Assembly: GCF_030463535.1 (NCBI RefSeq)
Contig: NC_132891.1
Location: 10,211,949 to 10,275,948, forward strand
Length of the DNA stretch: 64,000 nt
Origin: Salminus brasiliensis
Lineage: Eukaryota > Chordata > Actinopteri > Characiformes > Bryconidae
Direction: 5' to 3'
Below the pieces are notes generated by a model that had not been told where the DNA came from, searched no databases, and saw only the letters and a list, made by a program, of their open reading frames with translations. Position numbers and translations under genes: made by a program. Of this stretch, positions 12,619-26,300 are shown one piece after another (positions within the stretch are counted from its first letter, which is position 1; each line of letters begins with the position of its first letter).

Positions 12619-14559
12619 AATGTGGATTTTTACCACTGGCACGCAGCCAACGACACAGACGCTTAGCTTACCCTGGACGACAGTGTACTGATACATGTAT
12701 GACTTGGTTGTTGAATACCAAGATACCTCTGAAGAGGTCATGGCCTTACTCAGATGTGCACTTAGATGTGCATACACATAATCAAGCCTCCCTTCTCCAT
12801 CTTTCTAAGTGGTACATTTGGACACAAGCATCCGTTAATCGAAACATTAGTGGCTGTGCTTTTCCTGAACAAGATGTTCTCAGTCAGTCATACAGAGATG
12901 TTTTAAAGGAGCTCAATCACCTCAGTGCCAGGACTGCCCACTGGAGAAAAAAACACACAGCCTCGCAGGAGGCGAAAGAAGCACAGATGTGTGGGGAATT
13001 ATGCTCTGGTTGGGAAAGACAGCAGATAATTGTCCATGATAGTAGCACCTGTAAATACCTGCTTACGAAACCCTTTCAGGTGGCTTGCCTTTTAGTGTGA
13101 AAGCCGAAATCTGTCAGAGCTCTGCAGGCTGAGATAATGCGGACGTAAAAAGACTTGTTCTCTTTCAACCAGACACCATTCAGACATGTCTGCTGAAATT
13201 CATTTAAGAACAGCTCAATGAGACTGCGGGACAGAAAAGGCTCTTTCTTTTGTAAGAAATGAATCGGAGAACGACTGCGGTTTATGCTGTGCTGCAGAGC
13301 CGAAACCCGGGACTTTGAAGATTTTAACGATTTCTAAGACCTACTTCTATATTTCCATGAAACCTTTTCTTCTGTGTAAAGCTTTGTAGCCTTGTCAGGT
13401 CTTCACACCGTGTCCTTTCTACATTGTGCTATATACAGATGCTATCTTTGTGCAAATTGTGGCTTATTCTGACTTATACCTCTCCAAAAATAAGTAACAC
13501 GCTCTGTGTTTTGTTGGTGTTTTCCTGACGGCAATGCGGAGAGAACTGAAATAACAACTATCTGTCTGCTTTCCCTGTATGATTAGTCTTTATTCACACC
13601 CTGCAGATGACGACAGGTGGTGGGGAAGGAGGGAGGAGTGGAAGGGGGTGTGCAGCGATGCTGGTGGAGGTGACAGGGTATTGTGAGCATGTGTGTGTCT
13701 GTGTGTGCATGTGAGAAGACAATGTGAGAAAGAGTGTAGATGGGTAGATAGAGTGAAAAGCAAAAGGATAGAAAGGAGCAGAGAAGCAATAAAACATGAC
13801 AGATTTAGCGTTATCTGACTGTGGCGCATTTTAATAGGAGTTTACAAAGTGTGAACTAATGCCTCGCAATGCGACTGCTTTTGTGCCACAGGCGAGCTTC
13901 TGAATAGGATTTAATTGAGCTGGAAGCTCGAAGGTATTGAACTGAATTGAAATTGGGATGGTAATAGGATTTTCATAGCAGAAAGCAACGCGGTTTAGAA
14001 CACAAAGCCCAGAGAAATTACCAATCAATGGTTAAAAAAAATGAGGTGGTAGCCATTGGAAAGATACACGCAATTAAAGGAAAGAAAAGGTTCTTCAAAC
14101 CATACCATTAAAAGATGTCTGTTTGGTTTCCTGAAGAACCATGGTCAAAATATTATAATCTTATATTCCTTCGGTTTATGACATTTATGTACTGTCATGA
14201 GTAGGGGTTTAATGGTTTAATGGTATTCGTACCAAACCGCTACAGTAAGGGGCATGCAGTCATACAGAAAAATATGGTACATGCTATTTGGGTAAATACA
14301 GTCATTTCACAAGTTCGCATGCCACTTAAAAACCTTAAGCTCTCAGCCATTGGACTTGCAGGTAGTGTAAGAACTGAAGTAATTTAGGAGTATTGCTATG
14401 GTAACTGCACTCTTATTGTATGACACAAAACACCTGCAAAAATATCATTTTGCAATTTCACAAACCACATCATTGCTGCAGCTTTCAATCAATGTTAAAC
14501 CACACTCATTACCTACAAACCTCAACATTGCAAACAAGAAAACAACCATTAAAGACATC
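12619..14559. other. fam131c 3' UTR and convergent intergenic region
   Basis: The stretch follows the fam131c stop. An AATAAA at 13788-13793 could end the transcript after about 1.2 kb. A 133-codon plus-strand frame (12699-13100) has no domain and is not called. A small GGTTCTTCAAA..TTTCCTGAAGAACC inverted pair is at 14087-14142. Confidence 0.4.
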
Positions 14560-14700
14560 ATGCTCTCCCACCCATGCATAAGAGAAGGTAGTCTGGAGGA
14601 ACGACTACACATTGATGGTGAGTGGGGGGGGGAGGACACACCCAGCATGCAAATAGATGGTGCTGCAGCCAATGAGAAAGACTAATCAAGGTTGCACTGC
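14560..14700 (-). repeat. Copy of a repeat family clustered in and around clcnk
   Basis: In reverse orientation it reads like the copies at 15020, 16945, 19330, 23030, 24295, 27300 and 28500. Shared words are a GGCTCCTGGCACCATCTATTT-like word, TTTGCATACTGGG-like words and ACTCACCATCA-TGTGTAGTCAT. The fragment lies between the fam131c and clcnk ends. Confidence 0.75.
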
Positions 14701-15019
14701 TCAAACCTAAGGTACTTAACTTCATCATCAGGACCAGAAATGCACTTTCAAGCCCCAAACCGTCAATGACCAATAAAATTTGTTGCAGGCGTGGCCACGC
14801 CAGAAAATGCATGTTTTCCGTAAGTTTCAATACAAACTAATCACTTTGTAGTAATGATAATCATAAATGATAAGAAACTATCACGAAGACCTAAAAACAC
14901 CATGCATTCATGTTTAGATGCAAATCATAATTGAGGTGTGTCACACCAGCATATTTTCTTCATGTAAATCCAACGGCCACATACTTGTACTATTGTACAC
15001 ACTGTACTATTACATTCCT

Positions 15020-15190
15020 TCGCTGTAATCCCACAAGCTGTTTACCCAAATAAATGAAGTCCTTTCCCACTGGCTCCTGGCACCATATATTTGTATACTG
15101 GGTGAATCCCCCCACCCCCAGCACTCACCGTCATTGTGTAATCATCCTCCATAGGCTACCTTTACATAGGTGCTGCTTTTGTTGTATTTG
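15020..15190 (+). repeat. Copy of the clcnk-region repeat family
   Basis: It begins CTGTAATCCCACAAGCTGTT and carries ACTGGCTCCTGGCACCATAT and CACTCACCGTCATTGTGTAA before TAGGCTACCTT. It aligns by eye with the other members; no coding potential. Confidence 0.75.
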
Positions 15191-16652
15191 TTAGCTAATT
15201 ACTTGGTCTTGCTCCTGCTCCCTGTAGGAGTAAATGATCAGTGTGTATTGGTTGATTTCTGTGGTGTTCTCTCTTACATTGTGTGAAAGTTTTTCTGTCA
15301 GTGTTTTGGCTGGTTAAAAGCCAATTAATTAATGAGGACTTAAGTGAACTTCAAAAATTAAAATGCAAATATTGAAACCTTAGTTATTCTACACATATAC
15401 ATGTATTCTACACTAATATATTCTACATCTAATGTTTAATTTTTAAGCACATTCAACATAAAAAAATAATTTGTTCAACTAAGCTTAACTTAAGAACTTT
15501 GAGGCATTAATAATAAATGAATTTGAAGCTTAAATCAATTAATTTAGGTGAACTTATCCAAGTTTACAGTGTAGTCATGATACACTTTCACATACTCACC
15601 CACTTATCCAACAGGTTATTTTAACTACTGTGTGGCATCACAAAATCAATTAATTTAAATTTTTTTTGCAAATATCTTAAGGTTAATTATTTTTAATGGA
15701 CTAGGCAGAAAACACTTACAACATCAAAATCTATTATTTAAAAAAACTGAGGAATATTAGTTTTTAAGATAAGAGCAAAACATACAAATTCTGGCAGAAC
15801 GCTGCTTTAAAAGCTTAAAGTTCACTTAAGCTGTGTCCAAAACTGTGCCCTATTCTCTATCCCCTACATGTGTAAATGCAGATCACTATATAGAGCACTA
15901 ATAAAGGGAACATAATTTGAAAGGAAGTTAACTACAGTATTTAGAATGGTTCATGAATGTTCTTTAAATGTTCTTTAAAAGGTTCTCTACATTCACATCT
16001 CATTTACAAATACAATTCTCTAAAGAACAACTGAATACACACACACAAACACCCTTATAAAACCATATTTGAAAAAATGGGAATTTGGTGCAATGTCTGT
16101 TCATACACTTCCTCTTTAGGTTCGCACTGATAAATCGTTTTTTAAGAACATTTGTTATATTTCTGTCTGGGTCACAGACATTCAGTCATAAACAAAATCA
16201 GTGTCATCGTTTAGTTGGGTTAGGTTGGCCTGGGGCGTTCATTCTGCGAGACCGATAGCGTGACTGGTGCTGAACGGCTGCTTCATTTAATTACACCTCC
16301 CTCATCTCCTCTGTTAGGGCTGGGTACACGTGGCTGATTTTAATAAATCTTTATCACCGGGCCTGCCCTCAGGCCTATAAACAGGACACAGCGAACAGCG
16401 AGCCTCCTTAGTCATGGAACCAAATAAAGAGCTCCTACTGTTTCAGTTCCAGGAAGCAGGCTGCTTGCCAGCGACAATCTTCATAGATAAGCTTATTTGC
16501 ATAGAAGCATATGAACATGATGATGAGAGCAAATCAGTGTTTGAAGATATAGTCTGAGAAGATGATTGCGACCAGCAGAACCGATTCACTGGACTATAAA
16601 GGGAAAAACGAATGTATGTCGAACAAATAGGGTTGGTTTATCCATCCAGGCA

Positions 16653-19600
16653 TCAGATCTCTTCAGCCAAAGCCTCGATCATATTCTTCATCTGAAAGAA
16701 ACACAAAACAGAAATTACTCACTGAGTAATCGTCTGCTTTTAGGAGCCGTGTTTTTGGCATGTTTATTAAAGCAGCATTTTGTGAGAACTGGCATTTCTT
16801 GCTCATGGGCTCCCCCTGCAGTGAGGAAGTGAAATTTGCACATTGAGCCACCACTAAAAGACACACTTTACACATACATTTTTTAAGCTAGAAATACAGA
16901 ACTGGCAACTGAAATGAAAGAAGCATGTGGACTAAGGTGGTACACTGTAATCCCACATGTTGTTTTCACCCACATAAATAAAGACTGTCATATGTGTAAC
17001 TGGATATCATTTTCATTGGCTCATGGCATCTATTTGCATACTGGGCATGTCTTTCCCCCTCACTCACCATCAATGTGTAGTCATTCCCTGTAGGCTACCT
17101 TCTCTTAGGGAAGTGGCTGTGCTTTCTGGAGTGGTTCATGGTGATCTCTGTTAGTTAAAAGCTGTACTTTGCTCACCTGTGGTGCTTAGCCTTATGGCCT
17201 TATGCCGTCCTGTAAATTTAATGTGAATGGGTATTAAACATGTGTGGGCTGGGTATATACTAGACATACCCAATAAGCCATGTAATGCTGTGTATTATTG
17301 TGATTTTATAAAGGGGATGGGTGTTTTTGGCACAATGCACAGCAAAGTTGGTTGCCTGCGTTTTTTTTACTAGATGTACTTTTTAGAAATGTAAAGTCTA
17401 TCAGGAAAAGGTTTCAGAAAAAGGTTTTTAATATGCTGCAGCTAACTGGGATTACAACAGTGGCGCATTTATATGAAATTCAGATGTTGGGTGGTGGTCT
17501 AGGTATAATGTGTATTTTACAACAGGTCTGAACACAGCTCAGCCACATTATAGGACTGGAGCTATCCGTTTTACAACAATACTTTGGGTTTTGTGATGTC
17601 AAATTAATTTTTGCTCATTTTTGCAGCTTCAGTATTATATACAGTCTATGTGGACAGTGCTTTCTACACCAAAACCTAAAATATCAGAAAAGTGAGGACC
17701 ATTTTTCCATGATATGGAGCCTTCACAAATCTTTTCATGAGCTGTTATTCTGCATGTTTATTAAGCCCAGCCAGTGTAATCAATCACTATGTACTTATCC
17801 ATAATGTGGTAAGAAGACATGTGTGCATGCATGTGTGTGTGTGTGTGTGTGTGTGTGTATGCATGTCTTTGTTTGCTAGCCCTCACCTCTTCCCATGTGA
17901 TGACGCCACACAGCTTGCCCTTCTCTGTGACAAACACACGCTGCTCTCTCACCACACTCATGACACAGTGAGCCTGGAAAGAACACACAATTACACACGC
18001 TGCATGATTAGCAAGCGGCAAACAGAGGAGTGTAATTACATTACGTTACGCACCCTGTGCAGAACTACGCAAACATCAGAAACCCCCCTCATTAACTTCA
18101 TTTCCAGTCAAAACAAAGATTAAGTACGTTTTTCTGATTCCTAGGATCAGGGCTGGCCCAAGCCTTTGTGGGGCCCTAGGCAGATTTTCATTTGGGGACC
18201 CCTATACCACCACCTCAGCTCCAGATGCTTCATCATTTCATAGAGAGAGAGAGAGATATTGTGCACTATGCTGAAGTGCCCGGGCCTTTACAGACAACCC
18301 AAGCGGTGCAAATCCGCATTTGCCCAACGGTGGCAGCAGCTAACAGCAGGAATTGATTAACCTAGTACTGGTGTGCCAACTATCAAAATACATTAATGTA
18401 AAAATAGCTTTTACCAGTGTAATACCATTTCGTTTTACTATGATTCAATATTATTTTTAAAATATGTATTTTCTATCATGATATCTTGGTGCTCTAAGGG
18501 ACCCCCTGTTGGTGTTGGGGCCCTAAGCGGCCATTCCTTCGCGTAATTTGAGTATGCCCTGGGCCGGTATTAAACATATAATTACACAGAATCCTTTACA
18601 TCTAAACATGCCTACATTCATTTATTCTTCACCTATATTACAGTTTCCATTCTTTTCAGAAGACTCTCTTCCAGTTTGTCCACAAGGAGATGTTTTCACA
18701 CCTCCAAAATTCAGTCTTAAGGCTAATTTATGCTTAGTGTTAAAAACGGACACGAGTGGAGCCTTCTGCCTGTACTCTGCGTTAATTTCCTCCTTATTTT
18801 TGCATGTTCTCTGAAAGCTTACAGAATAGAATAGTACCACTAGAAAACAGGGCCACTGCTATATGGACACGACGAGGAAGAAACATATATATGAAATGTA
18901 TTGCAGAACTTTTTTGTCTTTTTTGTCGTAAGTACACAACCTCCTCCACAACCTCCTACCATGTTTGTTGTTTTCACTCAGAAAGGTTTTACTCTGAACG
19001 GCCCTCTAGTGACTGTATTGCTTAACATCTGTGCTGGCATTATGGACGTGCAGAAGCATGTGGGCAGTCCAGATTACACTGTTTGAAGCAGATGTATTCA
19101 TATTCATACACACAAGGTAAGTAAAAATGAGTCCATTTGTCCATTGTTCTAAGAACACCACACTGTAAAAAAATACTGAACATTTTAGAGTGAAAAACTG
19201 TAAATTCCACAAAACATTACTCCTAAAAAAACTTACCAAAAAATGGCACTGATGTTGGATTTAATCATAAACAAGTTTGTGAACAGAGTCAGCTGTCCCG
19301 TTTCAGTAATTTACAGTGGGTTTGAGTGTGAAGTAAAACTCCTTTTCCATTGGTTCCTGGTATCATCTATTTGCATATTGTCCCTACACCCTTCACTCAC
19401 CGTCAATGTGTAGCCATTCTTTCCCAGCCACCCTACCTTGGGTGCACTGCTAAAATGTTATGCTTATCTGCTAGATGTTGTTGTTAATGGTTGAAAGAGC
19501 AGGTAATAGTTTTCCACAAACGTATGAGCGCTTTTGTGGTAGTGTATGTTGGTGAGCTTTCCAGCTTTCACAATAAAGCTTTCTTTCTCACAATAATGTG

Positions 19601-20384
19601 TGTTAAATGAAACAGTTCTTAAAGGTAGAATTTGCAATGACTTCAAATTTTAAAGTTTTTATTTTGTAGGGTGTGACCTTTGGCAGTTCAATTTGACCAA
19701 GTGTTAATTTGTTAACAATGTTTGTTTCCATTTTTAAAATATGATCTTCTTGATCAATTCCACATTCTTTCAGACCTTCAGTGTCGAGTGGTCTTCTCAT
19801 ATTGGAAGGATGTTTTCAGATCTGAAGCGAGAGTGGAGCCTGATTTTCTCCTTAAATGCTGTTAATCTGACGGAAGCGTGTTTGGTGGTCTATTAGGTCT
19901 TGCATGGTTGTTAGGGGTTCCAGTTTCTCTATAACTTTGAATATTTTTTCTTTAACTGGATTTTCACTTATTCTCCTGCCAAATGTATTATGTGTGATCA
20001 AATCTCCTAAGTAATATGACTAGCTTGTTGATTTTCTGACAGGAAATGAAGTAAACAAAGGGTGGTTTCTGACGTTTGCGCAGTGCTGTATGTAAAACCA
20101 TTCTTTCTACACTGAATGACCTTAATTCAATTCTGCATGCCAAGTCCATGGTAATAAAATCCATATGATGTATATATACCATCACAATTGCTGCCAAAAA
20201 TAGAGGATAAACTTGTTGCTGTAATATGTTACATTCATGTGTACACATGATTATAGAACATGTATCTTTCATTATGAGCTACCAGGGAAGAGAAATGCTT
20301 TACCTGCTTTACTGTAGTTCCAGTGGAAAGTTGCAGCTTGACTGGTTTAATGGGGCACACATCCTCCAGACTTTTGCACAAAAC
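16653..20384 (-). CDS. clcnk: clcnk last three exons, CBS domain 2 and stop
   Basis: Exon 20384-20304 encodes [19 protein letters not shown]. Exon 17973-17887 encodes [20 protein letters not shown] plus EE. The tiny last exon, 16691-16653, encodes [12 protein letters not shown] and TGA. Human ends VEMKKAISNLTNPPAPK, so the fish tail is slightly shorter. Possible ATTAAA poly(A) signals on this strand are at 16344-16339 and 16291-16286. Confidence 0.9.
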
Positions 20385-23300
20385 CTGAACAGAGACAAAT
20401 GTTTTGAATAACTCAAGAGCAGTGATGGATTTAGATACGGGCAACATGGGCAGACACCCAGGGCGGCAAGTTGCTCGGAATGGCGCAGGGCGCCACTTAT
20501 AAATATCGGTGTATTTTTCATGTGAATTCAATTGTAGCTATCAACGCAAGACAGAGGCTACACACATGTCTAGCTCTGCTTTGTAAACACCATGACAGTG
20601 ATTATTCAACACTGCATGACAACACTGAACCAACCACACCAAAACATGTCTTAGAACACAGAATAACACAATACATTTATACATAACAAGACTTAACCAA
20701 GTAAACAAGACTTAACCAAACACCTACTAAAAGTTTCTTTCCAACTAGCATATCTCTCAACCACTGACACTGACTGAGTGGCAGCTGTCAGCCAGCCAAG
20801 GACAGCTGTTAGTGGCAGTGGCCAATCAGCCACTGGCCGCATTGGTGGCAGCTACCAGTAAACCAGTGGCAGTTTAGAAGACAGCTGCCAATTTGCCTGT
20901 GACAGCTGTTAGTGGCAGATGCCAGGTGGCAGAAAGTCAGCGTTTCGAATTTGATTGGATTTAATAAATTTGGGGGGGTTGGAGTAATCACCGTCATGCT
21001 GTTAACTAAGCTGACACATAGTCTCAGTGCAGTTATAAGACCCAAGGCTGTTCTGACCTGGCTGGTGTTGATAAGGCCCTTAAGCTTTTGCTAATATGAA
21101 CTTCAGGGCCACTGGCAGCTGGTTGCAACTGCTTTTGACCAACAAAATCTGCTTAAAGTGTGCAATTGATTGGAATTGGAAGATGGAACAGAGTTTGCTC
21201 AGAGTGTATCCATTGATTTCTCATGCAGCGATGGGTGATCAAAGCATCAAGACAGCCTCCATAAACTGACTGTCCCCTCAACTCCACATATTTATTCAGG
21301 TCCAAAAGCCACTATTGACAAACTGGCATCTGCAGCTGCCAGTCAGCCAGTGGCAGTTGTAAGCTGCAGTAAGTCAGCATGGCCGGTTTGATTGAAGCTG
21401 GATGATGCTTTGGGGTGCCTATAGGAGAACTTATGACATTTTTTAGTTTGTAAGCATTCTTTGTTAAAGTTTAAATCTGTGTTCTAAGAGACATTTTGGT
21501 ATAGTTGGTTAAGTGTTTTTGGGGAGTTTACAGAAATCACCCTAATGGTGTCAACTAAGCTGAGATATAGTCTCAGGGCTGGGTGGTCTAGTTGTGGTAC
21601 TAAGACATGTTGATCTTTAAACCACATGGTTCAATAAAAGGACTTAGATCTGCTTAAACAACTCTGCTTTTCTGGGTTGTCATGTATGGGGAAATGGGCC
21701 AGATATTGATTCAGGTCTGTAAGCTGCCTCTGATTGATTGGTGTCTACAGCTGCAAATCAGACAGTAGCAACCTAGGTGGCAGCTGTTAGCTGCAGAAGT
21801 ACTACACAAATTTAGAGGTGCACTATATGTTAGATTTCTTTGTTCCCCCTGATTATGGGATTCCAGCGGGCAGCCCTGAAGTCAAAATACCCAATGTTGC
21901 CCTTCACATCTCGCACTTCTCAGACCTTTCCGGACAGTAGCCTGCCTAGTTTACTCTGACCAGGTAAATGGACCCAAATGGTGACCTGATGGTATTGTGG
22001 CTTTGTGACACACTTTGTGACACAGGATTTGCATTTAGTTAATGGGAAAGTACTTTGTAAGGAGTAGTAGTTTCTTTATCATTCTTACTGACTGTAAACA
22101 ACTAAGATATAGTCTCATCTCAGGGCTGTTTTAAACAGTGAGGTTTTTGCACAGGTCTGCATAGTCCAGTTGTGTTACACAGTCTTGTTTCATTAAAAAA
22201 AAATTCAATATGTTGCAAAGCTTTGATCTCTGTCATCAATTGTAATGATATGATTTGCTATAGACATGTTAGTTTTATAGTTTGATTTTTATGTGTCTGT
22301 GTCCCACTGTTAACATGCCGCTCCTGTCACACAAAACTAAATCTGCCAAAGTTCCAACAAATAGGATCACTGTTAATGAACTGGTGTATAATATTAAACT
22401 AGAAGCCCACTGGCAGCTGTTAGAGCACTACCCTGTTCACTCTGGCAAGGTAAATGAACCCAAACGATGACATGACGTTTACTCTGGTTTCTCTGTATAC
22501 TTGTAAGAACAGTATACTCTGTATACTGTATAACAGTAAGAAACATTACATAAGGTATTATAGAGGCCATGTACACAGTTAAACTTATAGTTAGGAAGAG
22601 GAGGGGTGACAGGACAGTACTGTGGAGTACAAGTGATTCCATTATGCTTAAGGATGATTACAGAGTTTACATTTATTAATAATGAATGAGTTTTAGGAGC
22701 AGTTGTGTTGCTAAGGCCTGTACATCTTTACTGCGTAGTTCACAGACTAGAATCAGGATGCTCACTCTGACAATGCTAGTGGACCCAAATGATTACATGA
22801 TGGCATGAGTGCTTCTATGAGGTTTTGGGGAGTGTGTAGGATCCATAAATAAAAAATAAAATAAAATAAATCCTCAAGGCAGAGACAGCTTAGGTAATGG
22901 CTGCCAGGCATTTTGTGGTACATAGCAAAAGCATTGTGTTGGATTTCCAGTTTTGATTTCGGAGTGTTTCTCAACACAAGTGTTAAAAGATGACAGAAGC
23001 AGCTGTTGTTGTTAAGTTCAATTATTTTTGGCTCTGCCCACTCTCTTCACACCCATTGGCTTCTGGTACCACCTATTTGCATGTTTGGAGTGTCCCCTCT
23101 TACTAACCATCATTGTGTTGTCATTCCCACTACGCTACCTTCCCATGGGTATTGACGTGCATCTTTTATGTTAGGGAAACTGCTTGCCCTTAGTATTGCT
23201 GGTTGTAGGGGTAAGCATCCACTAATGTACTATTGTAGAATTAAACTATGAGCTTTTGTGTAGATGTTGAATGTGAATATGCTAATTAGTAAGAATATTT

Positions 23301-26300
23301 AGTATAAAGTGTCAGAAGCTGGCTTAGTTAAACATGCTTGTCTGAGTAGAAGCAAATACTATGCTAGCAAAGTTATAAAATATATATACTCTCAGTGAGA
23401 TAGAATCAATGCTGGGTGAGTGTTAAAATAACTTTTCAAGAGCTATAAGTAACTGATATGATGTGTAAAACAGCTCTGTTTTAACCAAAGTTACTTTTCT
23501 AACACTGAGTGTTAAAATAAACTCTAGCCAGTGAGAATTATACTGTATTAACACTTACAGAGTTGAGTTAACACTGGCGAGTTTGCTGTGTAGGTGTTAG
23601 TGGCAGTGAGTCAGCACTGCAGATTTGGTTGGAGTTGGGGTACAGAACTGAGTTCATGCCCGTCCATGGCCTTTTCAAGCAGCAGTGAGTAATCAAATGC
23701 AACAAGACACTTTTTAATGTGGTTGGTTTAGTGTTTTGGGAAGTTTTGAGTAATCACCGTTGGGGTGTTAACCACCAATATAGCCTTAAGGCTGTTTTAT
23801 GCAGCAAGATGTCTTACAGCTTTAGGTAATCTAGTTGTGTTGTGAAGTCTTGCCTGTAGCTTTTGAGATGTTGTAAAGCATTGAATGCGGTGTCTCTGCT
23901 GTCAAATACAATGATATGTTTAATGTCTAAGGACAAGTCTTTTTTACAATGTGGTTTTTGTGTGGTTGTGTCTTACTGTTAACGTGCTGCTCATATCACC
24001 CAAAACTCAACCAGCCTCTTGTGGGCGTTTTGAGTAATCAATGTCATGGTGTCAACTAAGCTGAGAATAAATATATAGTAATGATCCAGATATTCACTCA
24101 CGTCAACAGACTACCACCACTAACAGACATGTATCTGTAGCTGCTAGTTGCCAGGGACCGCTTAGGTAGTGGCTGCCAGTCAGTTAGTGGTACAGAGCAA
24201 AAACACCCGTGTTAAATTTCCAGTTTAACTTCAGAGTTGGTCTAAAGGTTCTTTATGAATTTAAATATTTAAATATTTTAGACTCCGTCCACACTCCGCA
24301 CACCCATTGGCTTCTGGCACCACCTATTTGCATGCTGGGTGTGTCCCCTCACTCCACTGCTTACTAACCATCATTGTGTTGTCATTCCCACTAGGTTACC
24401 CCCCCCCCATGGGTGTTACTGTCTTATTTATATTTTAGTGAAACTGGTTGGTCTTAACAGTGACATCTGTAGAGAGATGTTTTCTCAGCATGTGAGTATC
24501 CACTGATGTGCTGTTGTAGAATTTAACCATAATTTTCTGTGAAGGTAGTGGTGGGTAATTAGTAAAAACATAAAATATTAAGTGGCTGGAGCTGATTTAC
24601 TTAAATATACTGTTAAATACTTGTTTATATACTTGTTAAATTGTTAAATACTTGTATATATATATATATATATATAACATTAAACAAGCAACCATCACAT
24701 GAAACAACACTACTCAGCTAAGAGAAGGTACCTGGGGGGAATGATTACACACTGATGGTGACTGAGAGTGCAGAACTCTATTATATTATATATATATATA
24801 ATATTTGTACTTTTTTTAATGATATTATTGTTTGGATAACAAAGTTTGTTAAATCTAAAAAACCCTGTCTAGTCTGCCTACATTGGTCCCCCTCCTCTCA
24901 TCAAATCAAATCTGCAGCCTTGTTCAGCACAGTTGTGTCACAGTTACCTCATTTTGGTTTTCAACCAAAAAGGCCTGCAGTTGTTCTCTGGTCACTGTTC
25001 CCAGAAGAGATGAGGATTCTGTGGAGACAGGAGAGAGCAGGTGATTGCCACAGATAAGCCCAGCTTCAGGCTTGTTAGTCAGAATCAATGCTCCCTAAGG
25101 TAAATGAAACATGCATTGTCCTTCGGTAGCAAGTCTATATTGAGAGTGCTGTCTTGACTATTGCTGCTGGTGGTTTAATTTGGTCTCTTGGCCCTTTCCC
25201 CCCTTGTTTACCCGTTCCTTCTGTTGTGGCAGTGCCACAGTGTGCTGTGACTGCCATTTCAAATTTCAGTTAACAGGGCAGTAGCAGAGCTGGGTCAGAC
25301 TCACCGTGAGTGTCCACTACAGGGAACTCGGATTCAGCGCTGTTGTTCAGAACATGCTGCACTCCTGCTACTTTCTCGCCTCGCTGTAGCACAGCCCCTG
25401 CTGGTGCCACGAAGGGTCCAATCTGGACCGAGGACAGCCTGCAGGAGGTTATTCACAATCCCAGTAACAAAGCAGCAAAAACATTAGATTTCCTCAGTGG
25501 ACAGTATCGATTTATCCCTGAAGAACCATCTGCACTCAATGATCTTTAGATACAAAAAAGAAACACATGAGCCACAGAACGAGCTGAGCTGAGCTGAGCT
25601 GAGCTGAGCTGAGCTGCTCTTAGGAGAACTTACTTTGGACAGGCCCTGATGAGAGACGGCAGGTGTGGTAGTTTCTTAACCAGAGATATGCCATCATAGA
25701 AGGACGGCTGATGCTTTGAGCGCGACACTGCATTGGACATCAGAGTGGCTATCAGAATGGGCACAACGTGAGTAGACTGACCAGTCAGCTCCAGAGCACA
25801 GAGAGCTGGCGAGAGAGTGTGCGTCACAGCTCCAGCGAAAGCTGCTGCTCCTACACACACAAAGAAACACAAACACACAAAGCAGACCTTCAGGACACTC
25901 TTAAAAAAATAAAGATGCTTCAAAGGGTTCCTTAAGCGAGGCCACAAAAGAGCCACCTTTGGTTCCTTAAAGGACCATGTTTGCAATAGAGATGTTGCAA
26001 TCTTTACATCATATGAGTGTTCTGGAGACCTTTAGAATGTTCTTTACACTAACACATCTCATTACAAACATCCTTAAGGAATGTCCTTAAGGAACCAAAG
26101 CTGCTTCTTCTATGGCATCGCTCATAGAATATTTCCAGCACCATTATTTGTACAAGAGTGCAGAACAGTGCAACCCTGAGATACGGGCATTCTGTCGAAT
26201 CTCTACCTGCAGTAAGATAAGAGGATAAATTGTTTGTTTACCCACTAAAGCGTAGCCCCCTGGGTTTATCACGCTCAGAGTCTCTGTTGAGATTCCATTT

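Noticed and set aside
12699-13100. 133-codon plus-strand frame after fam131c
   Set aside because: It lies in the presumed 3' UTR, has no domain, and begins after the conserved EDEVFYD end of the protein.
16566-16832. 88-codon plus-strand frame at the clcnk 3' end
   Set aside because: Shadow of the last clcnk exon (16691-16653) and its intron.
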